64,000 bases of DNA from Candidatus Cryosericum hinesii (GTDB lineage: Bacteria > Caldisericota > Caldisericia > Cryosericales > Cryosericaceae). The stretch covers positions 62,001-126,000 of the forward strand of contig NZ_QXIW01000031.1 of NCBI RefSeq assembly GCF_003570985.1, read 5' to 3'. This document shows positions 32,972 to 41,895 of the stretch, piece by piece. The translations under genes and the position numbers were made by a program. The notes beneath the pieces were generated by a model. That model saw only the letters and a program-made list of their open reading frames with translations. It made no database searches and had not been told where the DNA came from. The first letter of the stretch is position 1, and each line of letters opens with the position of its first letter.

Positions 32972-34861
32972 ATGCTGCATCCTGACGGCAACTGGTTCAA
33001 GGACGACGCGGGGCGCACGCTCCTCCTGCGTGGCGTCAACCTCGGAGGAAACAGCAAGGTCCCGGTCATCCCGGATGGGGCGACGCATCTGGCCCAAGGG
33101 TTCTTCGACCACCGCATGGTCTCCTTCGTGGGTCAGCCGTTCCCGCTCTCGGAGGTGTCCGAGCACCTGTCGCGCCTCAAGTCCTGGGGACTGACGATGC
33201 TTCGGTTCCTGGTGACGTGGGAGGCGATCGAGCACGCGGGGCCGGGGCTCTACGATACCGAGTACCTGGACTACGTCGAGCGGGTCGTCCGGCTGGCCGG
33301 GGAGATGGGTTTCACCGTGTTCATCGACCCTCACCAGGACGTCTGGAGCAGGTTCACGGGAGGCGACGGGGCCCCCGGCTGGACGCTGGAGGCGGTCGGC
33401 TTCGACATGACCCGGTTTGCAGACACGTGTGCCGCCATCGTTCATCAGACGCACGGAGACCCGTTCTCGAGTGTCATCTGGCCGAGCAATGCGAATCGGC
33501 TGGCGTCCGCGACGATGTTCACACTCTTCTTCGGAGGCAACGACTTCGCCCCACACCTTCTCGTCGAGGGCGAACCAGTCCAGGAGTACCTGCAGCGGCA
33601 CTATGTGGACGCCGTTGTCCAGGTCATGCAACGCTTGAAGGGGATGCCCTGCGTCCTCGGCTATGACACGTTTAATGAGCCGTCACACGGGTACATCGGC
33701 AGGAAAGACCTCACGGGCCACGAAAGCCTGCTGAAGGCCGACCTGCAACCGACACCCCTCCAGTCATTTGCCCTGGGCGACGGGCTGGAGCAGGAGGTGG
33801 GAGTCTGGGGCATGGGACGGAGCGGCGCACGCCTGCAAGGACACCGACTGCTCAACACAGGACACGTCCGGGCCTGGAAGGAAGGCAGGCCGTGCATCTG
33901 GCGCGACCACGGGGTCTGGACGGTGGACGACGAGGGTAAGCCCCAACTGCTCGTTCCAGACTACTTCTCGCACGTCGGCGGACGAGACGTTGACTTCGAG
34001 TGCGACTACCTGGTTCCGTTCATACGGCGCTATGCAGACGCTGTGCGGGCGGCAGACCCCGAAGCGCTCATTTTTGCTGAGGGGGAACCACAGTCTTTGC
34101 CGCCGCAGGTCGGCGAAGGATGTTCGGGGTTCGTGTCCGCGCCGCACTGGTACGACGCAATTCCACTGCTGCTGAAGCGGCCGAGTGCATGGTTCGGTTA
34201 TGACGTCGTGCACAGCCGGATCGTTTTCGGACCGTGGGCTGTACGCCGCAGCGCCGCCTGGCAGCTCGCCGCCATCCGCCGGGCTGGAACCGAACGCCTG
34301 CACGGACCCACCGTCATCGGTGAGATCGGCGTCCCATATGACCTTCGCGGGGGAAGGGCCTTCCGGACCGGCGACTACCGGGAGCAGGAAGCACTCATGG
34401 ACTGCAGTCTTCGTGCCGTGGAAAGCAGCCTCTGCTCAGCCACGATCTGGAACTACACGGCCAGCAACACCAACGAGAGGGGCGACGGCTGGAACGGCGA
34501 AGACCTGTCCATCTGGAGCGCGGACCAGGGACGAGATACGAGAGTCCTCGACCGTGGGGGACGGGCGCTGTGTGCCGTCGTTCGCCCATATCCGGTCGCC
34601 ACGGCCGGCGAACCCTTGCATCTCTCCTTCGATATGCGTCACAAGGTCCTGAGCTTCACCTTCCGTCACGACCCAGGCATCATGGAGCCCACCGAGATCT
34701 TCGTGCCACCGTCGCAGTACGCATATGGCTATTCCGTCTGGATGACGGACGGCACCTTCCTCAAAGATGACGTAGGCCATGTGCTCAGGTATCGTCACAC
34801 GCTCGGACGGCCGACGCATACAATTATTGTCAGGCCGAAACAGGCACCCAACAAGCGCTAG
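32972..34861 (+). CDS. Glycoside hydrolase family 5 (glucosylceramidase/steryl-glucosidase type) (629 aa)
   Basis: A GH5-type barrel starts at NWFKDDAGRTLLLRGVNLGG. The acid/base Glu236 lies in DTFNEPSHG and the nucleophile Glu451 in VIGEIGVPYD. The length and layout resemble GH5 members acting on glycolipids, with a C-terminal beta domain (about residues 540-629). No signal peptide is present, so it is cytoplasmic. It would remove glucose-like sugars from a lipid or sterol-like glycoside. The exact substrate is inferred from the subgroup resemblance only. The start follows GAGTGGGGCG. Confidence 0.8.
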   Translation: MLHPDGNWFKDDAGRTLLLRGVNLGGNSKVPVIPDGATHLAQGFFDHRMVSFVGQPFPLSEVSEHLSRLKSWGLTMLRFLVTWEAIEHAGPGLYDTEYLDYVERVVRLAGEMGFTVFIDPHQDVWSRFTGGDGAPGWTLEAVGFDMTRFADTCAAIVHQTHGDPFSSVIWPSNANRLASATMFTLFFGGNDFAPHLLVEGEPVQEYLQRHYVDAVVQVMQRLKGMPCVLGYDTFNEPSHGYIGRKDLTGHESLLKADLQPTPLQSFALGDGLEQEVGVWGMGRSGARLQGHRLLNTGHVRAWKEGRPCIWRDHGVWTVDDEGKPQLLVPDYFSHVGGRDVDFECDYLVPFIRRYADAVRAADPEALIFAEGEPQSLPPQVGEGCSGFVSAPHWYDAIPLLLKRPSAWFGYDVVHSRIVFGPWAVRRSAAWQLAAIRRAGTERLHGPTVIGEIGVPYDLRGGRAFRTGDYREQEALMDCSLRAVESSLCSATIWNYTASNTNERGDGWNGEDLSIWSADQGRDTRVLDRGGRALCAVVRPYPVATAGEPLHLSFDMRHKVLSFTFRHDPGIMEPTEIFVPPSQYAYGYSVWMTDGTFLKDDVGHVLRYRHTLGRPTHTIIVRPKQAPNKR

Positions 34862-35046
34862 GCTGGTATATGACATCCCGTTTGCCGTTGGCGATACGGT
34901 TGACAATTCTGTGAAAAAAGGTACAAGGAGGGCACCCGAGCTTCATGGCCTACGGCAGTTGCTACGGAGTGAAGCCAATAGGGCATAAGGGAAAACTCTT
35001 ATACCTCCCGCATTCGGAAAGGGAATCGAAACAGGGAGGCGTGAGC

Positions 35047-35538
35047 ATGAAGGTACTTGTGCTTGAGCCGGCGAAGTGTACCGGATGCAGGGCTTGTATG
35101 GACGCCTGTTCGTTCGAGAAATCGGGGGTCTTCAATCCACTGGATTCCCGCGTCAACGTGATCACATTCCACGAAGACCTGATGTTTGTCCCGACGGTAT
35201 GCAGTCAATGCGAAACGCCGTATTGCGCGCAGGTCTGCCCTACAGCGGCACTGGTCAGGAATACCACAACGGGTCTTGTGGACTTCCTCAAAGAGAAATG
35301 CATCGGCTGCAAGCAGTGCATCGTAGCATGTCCCTGGGGCTCCATCAGGATCAATCATCTGGGCAAGGAGATCATCAAGTGTGACCATTGCAGCGGAGAT
35401 CCTGCCTGCGTCAAGGTCTGCAAGGCCGAGGCGCTGACGTATGTTGAAGTCGAGGATGTTGTTGCCAGCAAGCAGCAGGGGGTTGCACAGACGTACAGAC
35501 GCATTGCAGCGGAGATGGTGAAGGGGGTGAACCCATGA
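35047..35538 (+). CDS. aorA: Fe-S electron-transfer subunit of aldehyde oxidoreductase (163 aa)
   Basis: This is a polyferredoxin with four cysteine clusters (CTGCRACMDAC, CSQCETPYCAQVC, CIGCKQCIVAC, CDHCSGDPACVKVC), enough for four 4Fe-4S centres. The ATG at 35047 follows GGGAGGCGTGAGC. It overlaps the catalytic gene by 4 bp. The 18-kDa size, cluster count and gene order (Fe-S, W subunit, FAD subunit) match AorA of the AorABC aldehyde oxidoreductase of Aromatoleum, where it moves electrons between the FAD and tungsten subunits. Confidence 0.85.
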   Translation: MKVLVLEPAKCTGCRACMDACSFEKSGVFNPLDSRVNVITFHEDLMFVPTVCSQCETPYCAQVCPTAALVRNTTTGLVDFLKEKCIGCKQCIVACPWGSIRINHLGKEIIKCDHCSGDPACVKVCKAEALTYVEVEDVVASKQQGVAQTYRRIAAEMVKGVNP

Positions 35539-37352
35539 TCGACGGCGGCTATCAGGGCAAGATCCTCAGGGTGAATCTCACGGACCACGTCGTGAAGGAA
35601 GAAGCTCTACGGGAAGACTGGGCGAAGAGATACATCGGCGGCAGAGGGTATGGCACGAGAATCATCTGTGATGAAGTCGATCCAAAGGTCGACCCCCTTG
35701 CCCCTGAGAACAAGGTTGTCATTGCAACAGGTCCCCTGGATGGTACGACAGCGCCGTCGTCAGGCCGGGTCATGGTGATCACCAAGGGACCACTCAACGG
35801 CACGATCGCCTGCTCGAATGCCGGCGGGTATTTTGGACCGATGCTGAAGAGAACCGGATATGACATGATTATCCTGGAGGGAAAGTCCAGTGAGCCCGTG
35901 TACCTCTGGATCAATAAAGGAAAGGTTGAGTTCCGTGATGCCAAACACCTCTGGGGAAAACTCGTCAACGAGTCTGATCAGCTGATGAGAGAGGAAACAC
36001 ATCTCGAAGCCGAGACGATGGAGATTGGACCTGCCGGCGAGAAGATGTCCATGATCGCCAATGTCATGTTCAATGGGCACAGAGCTTCGGGCAGGACAGG
36101 CGTCGGCGCCGTCGTTGGCAGCAAGAACCTCAAGGGTATTGTTGTACGAGGAAATCTGGGCGTCACCGTCGCTGATCATGACAAGTTTGCAGAGGCTGTG
36201 CGGGCAACAAGAGAGATCCTTGCACAGAATCCCGTTGCAAGTGGAGGACTTCCTCTGTATGGAACTGCAGTTCTTGTGAACATCATAAACTCCACTGGTT
36301 CAATGCCTGTGCGAAATGCGCAGGATGCATATCTTCCTGAGGCGGACAAGATAAGTGGTGAGACGCTACGGACGCGCAACCTGGTACGCAATGAAGGTTG
36401 CTCTGACTGCTCTATTGCCTGCGGAAGAGTCACTGCAATCAAAGAAGGCAAGTACAAAGGCGAGCACGGTGGTGGGCCCGAGTGGGAGTCTATCTGGTCA
36501 CTTGGTGCAATGTGTGGCAACTCGGACCTCGATGCTGTCACCATGGCAAACTACCTCTGCGATCGGTACGGCCTCGATACGATCTCTGCCGGATCAACGG
36601 TTGCCTGTGCGATGGAGCTCTATGAGAAGGGGTACATGCCTGCCAAGGATGCGCCCTTCCCTCTGAGGTTCGGCGACGCGGATGCAGTTGTAGAATCAAT
36701 ACGAGCAATGGGAGAGCAGAAGGATGAGTTTGGAAGACTGCTCGCGCAGGGTTCCTACCGACTTGCTGAGCACTATGGACATCCAGAGCTGTCCATGTCG
36801 GTGAAGAAGCAGGAGTTTCCTGCCTATGACCCGAGAGGTATCAAGGGAATCGGTCTGGAATATGCAACCAGCAATAGAGGAGCCTGTCATGTCAGGGGCT
36901 ATACCATAGCTGCCGAAATACTCTCCCCGGGTCTTGACAGATTGGCTTATGAGGGCAAGGCGGCTGTCACCAAGTTCCTGCAGGATCTGACGGCAGCACT
37001 TGATTCTACGGGGACATGCCTGTTTACGACATTTGGACTGCAGGCAAAGGACCTTGCACAACTTTACTCAGCTGCTACCGGTTTTGACTGTGATGACAAG
37101 GAGTTCCTGAAGATCGGCGAGAGGATCTGGAACATGGAGAAACTCTTCAACCTGAAGTCAGGGCTCACCGGGAAGGACGACACCCTGCCTCCGAGAATCC
37201 TCAACGAGCCGATCCCATCAGGCCCTTCCAAAGGCGAAATCGAAGAGCTCGATAAGATGCTGGGTGAGTACTACTCCCTGAGAGGATGGGGCAAGGACAG
37301 CGTTCCCACAAAGGACAGACTGAAAGATCTGGGACTCGAAGACCTGTCATGA
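35535..37352 (+). CDS. aorB: Aldehyde oxidoreductase, tungsten cofactor subunit (605 aa)
   Basis: This is a full-length aldehyde:ferredoxin oxidoreductase, which oxidises aldehydes to acids (or reduces acids) at a tungstopterin centre. The N-terminal part has LRVNLTDHVVKEEAL and YIGGRGYGTRI. The cluster Cys motif is CSDCSIACG near residue 290, with a further Cys in STGTCLFTTFG near 490. It overlaps its neighbours by 4 bp on both sides, so aorA-aorB-aorC are translationally coupled. The FAD partner suggests NADH as an electron donor or acceptor as well as ferredoxin. Confidence 0.9.
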   Translation: MIDGGYQGKILRVNLTDHVVKEEALREDWAKRYIGGRGYGTRIICDEVDPKVDPLAPENKVVIATGPLDGTTAPSSGRVMVITKGPLNGTIACSNAGGYFGPMLKRTGYDMIILEGKSSEPVYLWINKGKVEFRDAKHLWGKLVNESDQLMREETHLEAETMEIGPAGEKMSMIANVMFNGHRASGRTGVGAVVGSKNLKGIVVRGNLGVTVADHDKFAEAVRATREILAQNPVASGGLPLYGTAVLVNIINSTGSMPVRNAQDAYLPEADKISGETLRTRNLVRNEGCSDCSIACGRVTAIKEGKYKGEHGGGPEWESIWSLGAMCGNSDLDAVTMANYLCDRYGLDTISAGSTVACAMELYEKGYMPAKDAPFPLRFGDADAVVESIRAMGEQKDEFGRLLAQGSYRLAEHYGHPELSMSVKKQEFPAYDPRGIKGIGLEYATSNRGACHVRGYTIAAEILSPGLDRLAYEGKAAVTKFLQDLTAALDSTGTCLFTTFGLQAKDLAQLYSAATGFDCDDKEFLKIGERIWNMEKLFNLKSGLTGKDDTLPPRILNEPIPSGPSKGEIEELDKMLGEYYSLRGWGKDSVPTKDRLKDLGLEDLS

Positions 37353-38578
37353 GACATGTGATCATCGGCGCCTCTGTCGCCGGAATAACGGCTGCAGCGA
37401 AGATAAAGAAACTCAGTCCAGAGCAGGAGGTGATCGTCCTCTCAGGGGAGGGAGTCCAGCCATATGGCAAGATGTCCCTTCCCTACATTCTTTCCGGGAT
37501 GACCTGGTTTGAGAACTGCATGCTGCCTTCCGTGGACGGGGTCGAGATTGCCCTCAACAAGTACGTCGACGGGGTCGATACGGTGTCGAAAACCGTCCAT
37601 ACTAAGGATGGCGAGCAGCTCGACTATGACAGACTCCTGATAGCGACGGGTACTTCTCCGTTCATCCCCGATATCCCCGGTTCCAGACTTCCTTCGGTGG
37701 TCGGTGTCAGGAATATCGGAGATATTGAGGTCATTCGGAAGAGAATAGCGGAGTCGACACAGAAGAGGGTCATTCTGGCAGGCGCCGGGCTGGTCAATGC
37801 TGAAATAGGTGATGCTCTTGTGAAGCTTGGTATTCCTGTGACCTATGTCATTTCTTCGGACAGGGTCCTGTCCCAGATCGTCGATCGAGAAGCTTCTGCA
37901 ATCATCGAGAAGTCGTTTGCAGGACTCGATGTGGAGCTGCTCAAGGGCGAAGACATCCAGGAAATCGAGGAGAAGGACGGCGCCTTGGAGGTGAAGCTCG
38001 CATCAGGGAAAGTCCTCAGCGGCTCCTGCGTTGTTTATGGCAAAGGGGTGCGCCCCAACACTGGCTTTCTGAAGGGAACGGATGTACGGCTCAACAAGGG
38101 TGTCGTTCTTGGACGGTATCTTGAGACAAGTGTACCGGGTATCTATGGCGCGGGGGATGCCGTCGAGACAGACGACATCCTGCTGGGTGAGAAGACACTT
38201 CACGCTCTCTGGCCTGTAGCCGTAGAGCAAGCGAACAACGCTGCCGAGAATATGCTCGGCATGGAGATGCCCTACGGTGGCGATGTCCTCAGGAATATCC
38301 TGATGGTCTTTGGACAGACCCTCTTCACCGGTGGGATCAGCACGCACGACGAAGGTGATGTCTACAGGAACGTGAGTGACGGCGAGTACAGGAAGATCGT
38401 CGTCAAGGACGGCCAGTTGAGAGGTTTTGTCTTCGTCGGCGAAGGTGTCGTCAATCCCGGCGTCTATCTCAGGATGATGAGAGACCAGACCGACATCAGC
38501 ACCATGATCAACCCTGTTCTGCATGGAACCATTGCGCACGCAGACTTGTATTCGTCTGTTTTCAAGGTGGCCCTGTAA
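37349..38578 (+). CDS. aorC: FAD/NAD(P)-dependent oxidoreductase subunit (409 aa)
   Basis: This is a pyridine nucleotide-disulfide oxidoreductase-type flavoprotein without the redox-active cysteines. The FAD motif is VIIGASVAGITAAAKIKK at residues 4-21, the NAD motif is VILAGAGLVNAEIGDALVKLG near 148-168, and the second FAD motif is GIYGAGDAVET near 265. The size (about 44 kDa) and place after aorB match AorC, the NADH-reacting subunit of AorABC. It starts in an ATGA overlap with aorB. A terminator hairpin overlaps its stop codon. Confidence 0.85.
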   Translation: MRHVIIGASVAGITAAAKIKKLSPEQEVIVLSGEGVQPYGKMSLPYILSGMTWFENCMLPSVDGVEIALNKYVDGVDTVSKTVHTKDGEQLDYDRLLIATGTSPFIPDIPGSRLPSVVGVRNIGDIEVIRKRIAESTQKRVILAGAGLVNAEIGDALVKLGIPVTYVISSDRVLSQIVDREASAIIEKSFAGLDVELLKGEDIQEIEEKDGALEVKLASGKVLSGSCVVYGKGVRPNTGFLKGTDVRLNKGVVLGRYLETSVPGIYGAGDAVETDDILLGEKTLHALWPVAVEQANNAAENMLGMEMPYGGDVLRNILMVFGQTLFTGGISTHDEGDVYRNVSDGEYRKIVVKDGQLRGFVFVGEGVVNPGVYLRMMRDQTDISTMINPVLHGTIAHADLYSSVFKVAL

Positions 38579-38589
38579 GGGGCCACCTT
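38564..38589. terminator. Terminator overlapping the aorC stop codon
   Basis: AAGGTGGCCC and GGGCCACCTT form a 10-bp perfect stem around the stop codon, between aorC and the convergent MoaD-like gene. Confidence 0.7.
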
Positions 38590-38626
38590 GTCAAAAGGCT
38601 AAGAGACCCTCGAGCGTCTCTGCTGT

Positions 38627-38896
38627 CTAGCCACCGCCGATCGGTGGAAACAGTGAAAGGGTGTCACCGTCCTTGAGTAGAGCATCTTCCTTGCCCAGAA
38701 ACTCGACACTTCTCCCGTTGAGCAGGTAGATGTAGTCCCGCTTCAATCTCAGGTCATCGGTGAGGATGACGCTCTTCAGGACGGGATACTCCGCAACAAG
38801 GCTTCGCAGCGCCTCGATATACGTCGAGGCTGAGAGTGGAACGGGTCCCTGTTTGAAATCTTCTGCCAGATACACTCTCACCGTCACCGTCGCCAT
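38627..38896 (-). CDS. MoaD/ThiS-family sulfur carrier (89 aa)
   Basis: This is a ubiquitin-fold protein with VTVRVYLAEDF at the start, a middle YIYLLNGRSVEFLGKEDALL and the C-terminal LKDGDTLSLFPPIGGG. The Gly-Gly end is the thiocarboxylate site. Here there are three glycines, so the last may need trimming. It probably gives sulfur for the pterin cofactor of the tungsten enzyme. A MoaD-like gene accompanies aorABC in Aromatoleum too. It is convergent with aorC. A motif shared with the region ahead of 58289 lies 49 bp upstream. Confidence 0.8.
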   Translation of the reverse strand: MATVTVRVYLAEDFKQGPVPLSASTYIEALRSLVAEYPVLKSVILTDDLRLKRDYIYLLNGRSVEFLGKEDALLKDGDTLSLFPPIGGG

Positions 38897-38944
38897 CATC
38901 TCACCTCAGCAACCATTGTAGGCGAGCAGAGACAAAGGGCAATC

Positions 38945-38966
38945 AAGCGCATCGACTCGTCCAGAA
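38945..38966 (-). promoter_or_regulatory. 22-bp motif shared with 58319-58340
   Basis: The plus-strand sequence starts AAGCGCATCGACTC and ends AGAA. It matches 58319-58340 in 20 of 22 bases. Both copies lie 30-50 bp upstream of minus-strand genes linked to Fe-S or pterin enzymes, so it could be a regulator site. Confidence 0.4.
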
Positions 38967-39121
38967 CTGGAGCTGAACCGGCTCAACAACAGGTGGCAGC
39001 AACCCTCATAATCAGAAAACCGTCCCTGAGGGGAAGAGTCCGTTACCATTCCGTTACTTTCGACGATTACACCATTGTTGCCTGCACAAGATTGTGCGGA
39101 GTCTGTAACAAGGGGTGATAG

Positions 39122-39271
39122 ATGCAATGGCATCATCGTGGTAGTGCAATCGGTTCCATTCTTGTCGCCATCGCAGTGATTGGGTTCACGAAGAGCCAGA
39201 CGCTGCATCTCCCCAGTCACCCGCAAGGCAACCATCGGGACATCAATGATATACTCATCAAAGAGCTATAG
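39122..39271 (+). CDS. Small membrane or exported protein (49 aa)
   Basis: An ATG preceded by AAGGGGTGATAG opens a 49-codon frame. The N-terminus is basic (MQWHHRGSAI), followed by a hydrophobic helix GSILVAIAVIGF and a polar tail. It ends 36 bp before the response regulator and on the same strand. It may be the first gene of the two-component operon. There is no known family, and evidence is limited to ribosome site, size and composition. Confidence 0.45.
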   Translation: MQWHHRGSAIGSILVAIAVIGFTKSQTLHLPSHPQGNHRDINDILIKEL

Positions 39272-39307
39272 AGCATCAGCGGCAGGCCAGAGAAGGAGAA
39301 CAGATAT

Positions 39308-39997
39308 ATGAGAATCCTAGTCGTAGAAGACGAACCGGATATCTGCAAGGCGCTCGCGGATGCACTGCGGCAGGAACACTATGCCGTCGACACGGCAGAT
39401 GATGGAGCCAGTGCGCTCGCGAAGGTCCATGTCGAGCAAGTGTATGACCTTCTTCTCCTTGATCTGATGCTTCCTGAGATCGATGGGCTTCAGGTCCTGC
39501 GCCAGCTGCGGTCCGAAGGAAACCGGACACCTGTTTTGATCATCACGGCACGCGATACCATCAGGGAACGCGTTGCCGGGCTGGACCAGGGAGCTGACGA
39601 TTACCTGGTCAAACCATTTTCCATCGATGAGATGCTGGCACGTGCGCGTGCCCTGCTTCGCAGAGGACCTGCCGTGCAGCAGACTGTTCTGTCATCAGGA
39701 ACCGTATCATTTGACCCGGCAACGCGTCTCTGCACGGTCGCAAACAAACTTGTATCGCTGACTGTTCACGAAGAGCGGGTCCTTGAATACCTGCTGTGCA
39801 ATGTTGGTCGTGTCATCCCGCGCAGTCAGCTGGAAGAGCACGTCTGGGATGATCAATCATCAATGTGGACCGATACGCTCAAAGTCCATGTTTGGCGGCT
39901 GCGCAGAAAACTGGATGCAGTGGGCGCCCCGGACTTTATCCAGGTGGTGCGAGGCATCGGGTATGGCATCGGCCTGCCAGGCAAGGGGAATAGATGA
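39308..39997 (+). CDS. OmpR-family response regulator (229 aa)
   Basis: The receiver domain (residues 1-115) has the acidic pair in VVEDEPD, the phosphorylation Asp in LLLLDLMLPEIDG, and Lys in DDYLVKPF. The C-terminal winged-helix DNA-binding domain follows, with VLEYLLCNVGRVIPRSQLEEHVW and VHVWRLRRKLD. GAAGGAGAACAGAT lies before the ATG. It overlaps the kinase gene by 4 bp, forming one operon. Its targets are unknown. Confidence 0.9.
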   Translation: MRILVVEDEPDICKALADALRQEHYAVDTADDGASALAKVHVEQVYDLLLLDLMLPEIDGLQVLRQLRSEGNRTPVLIITARDTIRERVAGLDQGADDYLVKPFSIDEMLARARALLRRGPAVQQTVLSSGTVSFDPATRLCTVANKLVSLTVHEERVLEYLLCNVGRVIPRSQLEEHVWDDQSSMWTDTLKVHVWRLRRKLDAVGAPDFIQVVRGIGYGIGLPGKGNR

Positions 39998-41493
39998 AAC
40001 AGAGAATGCCTTCGAGTGCTTTCGGTCGTTTCCTTAAAGCAGAACTGCTGGTGGTGCTGGCCGTTGCGGTGGTGGTGTTTGGTCTTGCCCTCCACGACAG
40101 ACATATCGACTACCTTCAGAACCTGATACTGATCGTGCTTCCTGTTGCAGCCATCGTCGCGCTCCTTGTATGGCCCATCAGTTTCGACAGTCGCCTCGAA
40201 CCCGGCGCTTTTGTGCCGGTGCGGCGTACCTATCTGTTCTATTCATTGTTTGTCGCGCTTGTCGTCGCGCTCCTTCTTTCGTCAATGTTCTGGTTGGGCG
40301 ATTATGCGCAGACGAAGACCGAACACAACCTGACGCAGGAGATGCTCTATAATGACCGCGACACACTGAAAAGCCTGACTCCTAGGGTACAGAAACCAGT
40401 CACCTCAGCGCGCGAGCTGTCGGACCTTCTTGATCATGCCATCCGGCTGACAAACAGCATCAGAATACCGGGGGGATTTGCCATTGTAACGACAGCTTCA
40501 GGTGTCCGTTCAGTATGGGGGTGGCTTCCCGAGGACGTGGATACGTTCTGGGAGCAGGCCAAAAAAGATGTCGTCATCCGTGTTCCCGCAAAAGGTGGTG
40601 GCATGTGGACTCAATCATACATGACGACCCCTGTATCCATCAGCATCGGAGGTCAGCCTGTATATGTCCTGTTTGGCATCCGTATAGCCAACGATCTTTC
40701 GGTGACAGGTATGTTCCTGGGCCGCGTAGTATGGCTGATGGTCCTGTTTGGTGCCTTGCTGATAGCTATTGTGACACTGTCCTTCGGCAGGATCGCTGCC
40801 CGCCCGGCGACGGCAGCGCTGGAACGCCTGGGCCAGTTTACCGGTGACGCCGGCCATGAACTGAAGACACCGCTTGCCGCTATCCAGCTGAATGCTGAAA
40901 TGGCATTGCGGCCGCAGTCCACACCTGAACAGGTGCACAGCTACACCGAAGCCACCCTCCGGCAGGCGCGTTCCGCTTCGGAAACGGTGCAGTCACTGCT
41001 TCTGCTGGCCCGCATGTCCGATGCAGCTGCACGCCCTGGAACCCCCGTTCTCTTCGGAACGCTCTGTGCCGATGTCCAGCAAAGTCTTACGCCTGTACTG
41101 GAAGAAAAGAGCCTGCGGCTCGAGATCGCCGGCGCCGATGTCATGGTGTCTGCAAATCGTGGTCTGATACTCATGGTCCTCAAGAATCTTGTGCAAAATG
41201 CAGCACAGTGGTCACCGGCAGGTGCGGTGATCGAAATGAGCGCCGAGGTGGCTTCACGACACAGAATCCGGATGAGCATCACTGATCATGGAGAAGGCAT
41301 TCCCGTAAAAGCTCTGCCACACGTTTTTGAACGATTCTATCGCGCCGACCCCAGCCGCAGTCATGCACAACATGGTGGCGCAGGGCTGGGTCTTGCTATC
41401 GTGAAGCAGGCTGCTTTGTGTATGCGGGGGTCCGTCAGCGCTGTCAGTACACTCACATCTGGAACGACGGTGACGTTGCTGCTCCCTCGCTGA
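39994..41493 (+). CDS. Sensor histidine kinase (499 aa)
   Basis: Membrane segments lie near residues 10-30, 35-55, 65-90 and 235-260. A sensor domain of about 140 residues sits between the third and fourth. The phosphoacceptor His is in GDAGHELKTPLAAIQLNAEM. The ATPase domain has the N box LKNLVQNAAQWSP, G1 DHGEGIP and G2 HGGAGLGLAIV. It is the partner of the upstream response regulator. The sensed signal is unknown. Confidence 0.9.
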   Translation: MKQRMPSSAFGRFLKAELLVVLAVAVVVFGLALHDRHIDYLQNLILIVLPVAAIVALLVWPISFDSRLEPGAFVPVRRTYLFYSLFVALVVALLLSSMFWLGDYAQTKTEHNLTQEMLYNDRDTLKSLTPRVQKPVTSARELSDLLDHAIRLTNSIRIPGGFAIVTTASGVRSVWGWLPEDVDTFWEQAKKDVVIRVPAKGGGMWTQSYMTTPVSISIGGQPVYVLFGIRIANDLSVTGMFLGRVVWLMVLFGALLIAIVTLSFGRIAARPATAALERLGQFTGDAGHELKTPLAAIQLNAEMALRPQSTPEQVHSYTEATLRQARSASETVQSLLLLARMSDAAARPGTPVLFGTLCADVQQSLTPVLEEKSLRLEIAGADVMVSANRGLILMVLKNLVQNAAQWSPAGAVIEMSAEVASRHRIRMSITDHGEGIPVKALPHVFERFYRADPSRSHAQHGGAGLGLAIVKQAALCMRGSVSAVSTLTSGTTVTLLLPR

Positions 41494-41535
41494 GATACCG
41501 TCAAGTGTTGGTGGTCGAGGCAGCTGTTCTGGTGC

Positions 41536-41577
41536 GTTCACGACCTGACGTTCACGCACAATCTTACGTGAGTTGAC
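41536..41577. repeat. 43-bp dispersed repeat, copy 1
   Basis: The stretch from GTTCACGACCTGA to CTTACGTGAGTTGAC recurs, inverted, at 59056-59098. It holds two direct TTCACG words and an opposing CGTGAG. It lies 42 bp after the kinase stop, next to degraded sequence. Confidence 0.6.
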
Positions 41578-41653
41578 GCGAGAGGGCGTGGCGACGGATG
41601 CGGAGCGATCATCACGTGGACAATATGACCTTGCCGGGTGTTGCGCTAAAATA

Positions 41654-41836
41654 ATTTCATGAAACGGGGACAAGAGGCATCATTGAGGTCATCTCCGCAA
41701 TTGCAAGCCCAACCGGAATCAGCAGGATCGCGAGGATGGGGAACAATGGCACTGATCCTGCCCTCGTGGCTTTGAACCAATAAGGCGCTTCGGCAACCCC
41801 TTCGCCGATGAACAGGACCCGCCGATATGGGACCCA
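41654..41836 (-). pseudogene. Possible remnant of a membrane protein gene
   Basis: One minus-strand frame reads through without stops for about 57 codons, with RVLFIGEGVAEAPYWFKA and LAILLIPVGLAIAEM. The second piece looks like a membrane helix of the amino-acid permease type. There is no start codon with a ribosome site and the frame ends after MMPLVPVS. It may be a leftover of a permease gene. The rest of 41578-41895 has nothing that I can identify. Confidence 0.3.
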
Positions 41837-41895
41837 ATGTCAAGAGACTGATTTCCCGCTTCAGGCTTCCCTTCTCTCCACCATAAACCTCTCCT

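Noticed and set aside
34945-35046. N-terminal extension of the Fe-S subunit
   Set aside because: The extension has no ferredoxin-like sequence and would include the ribosome site of the ATG at 35047.
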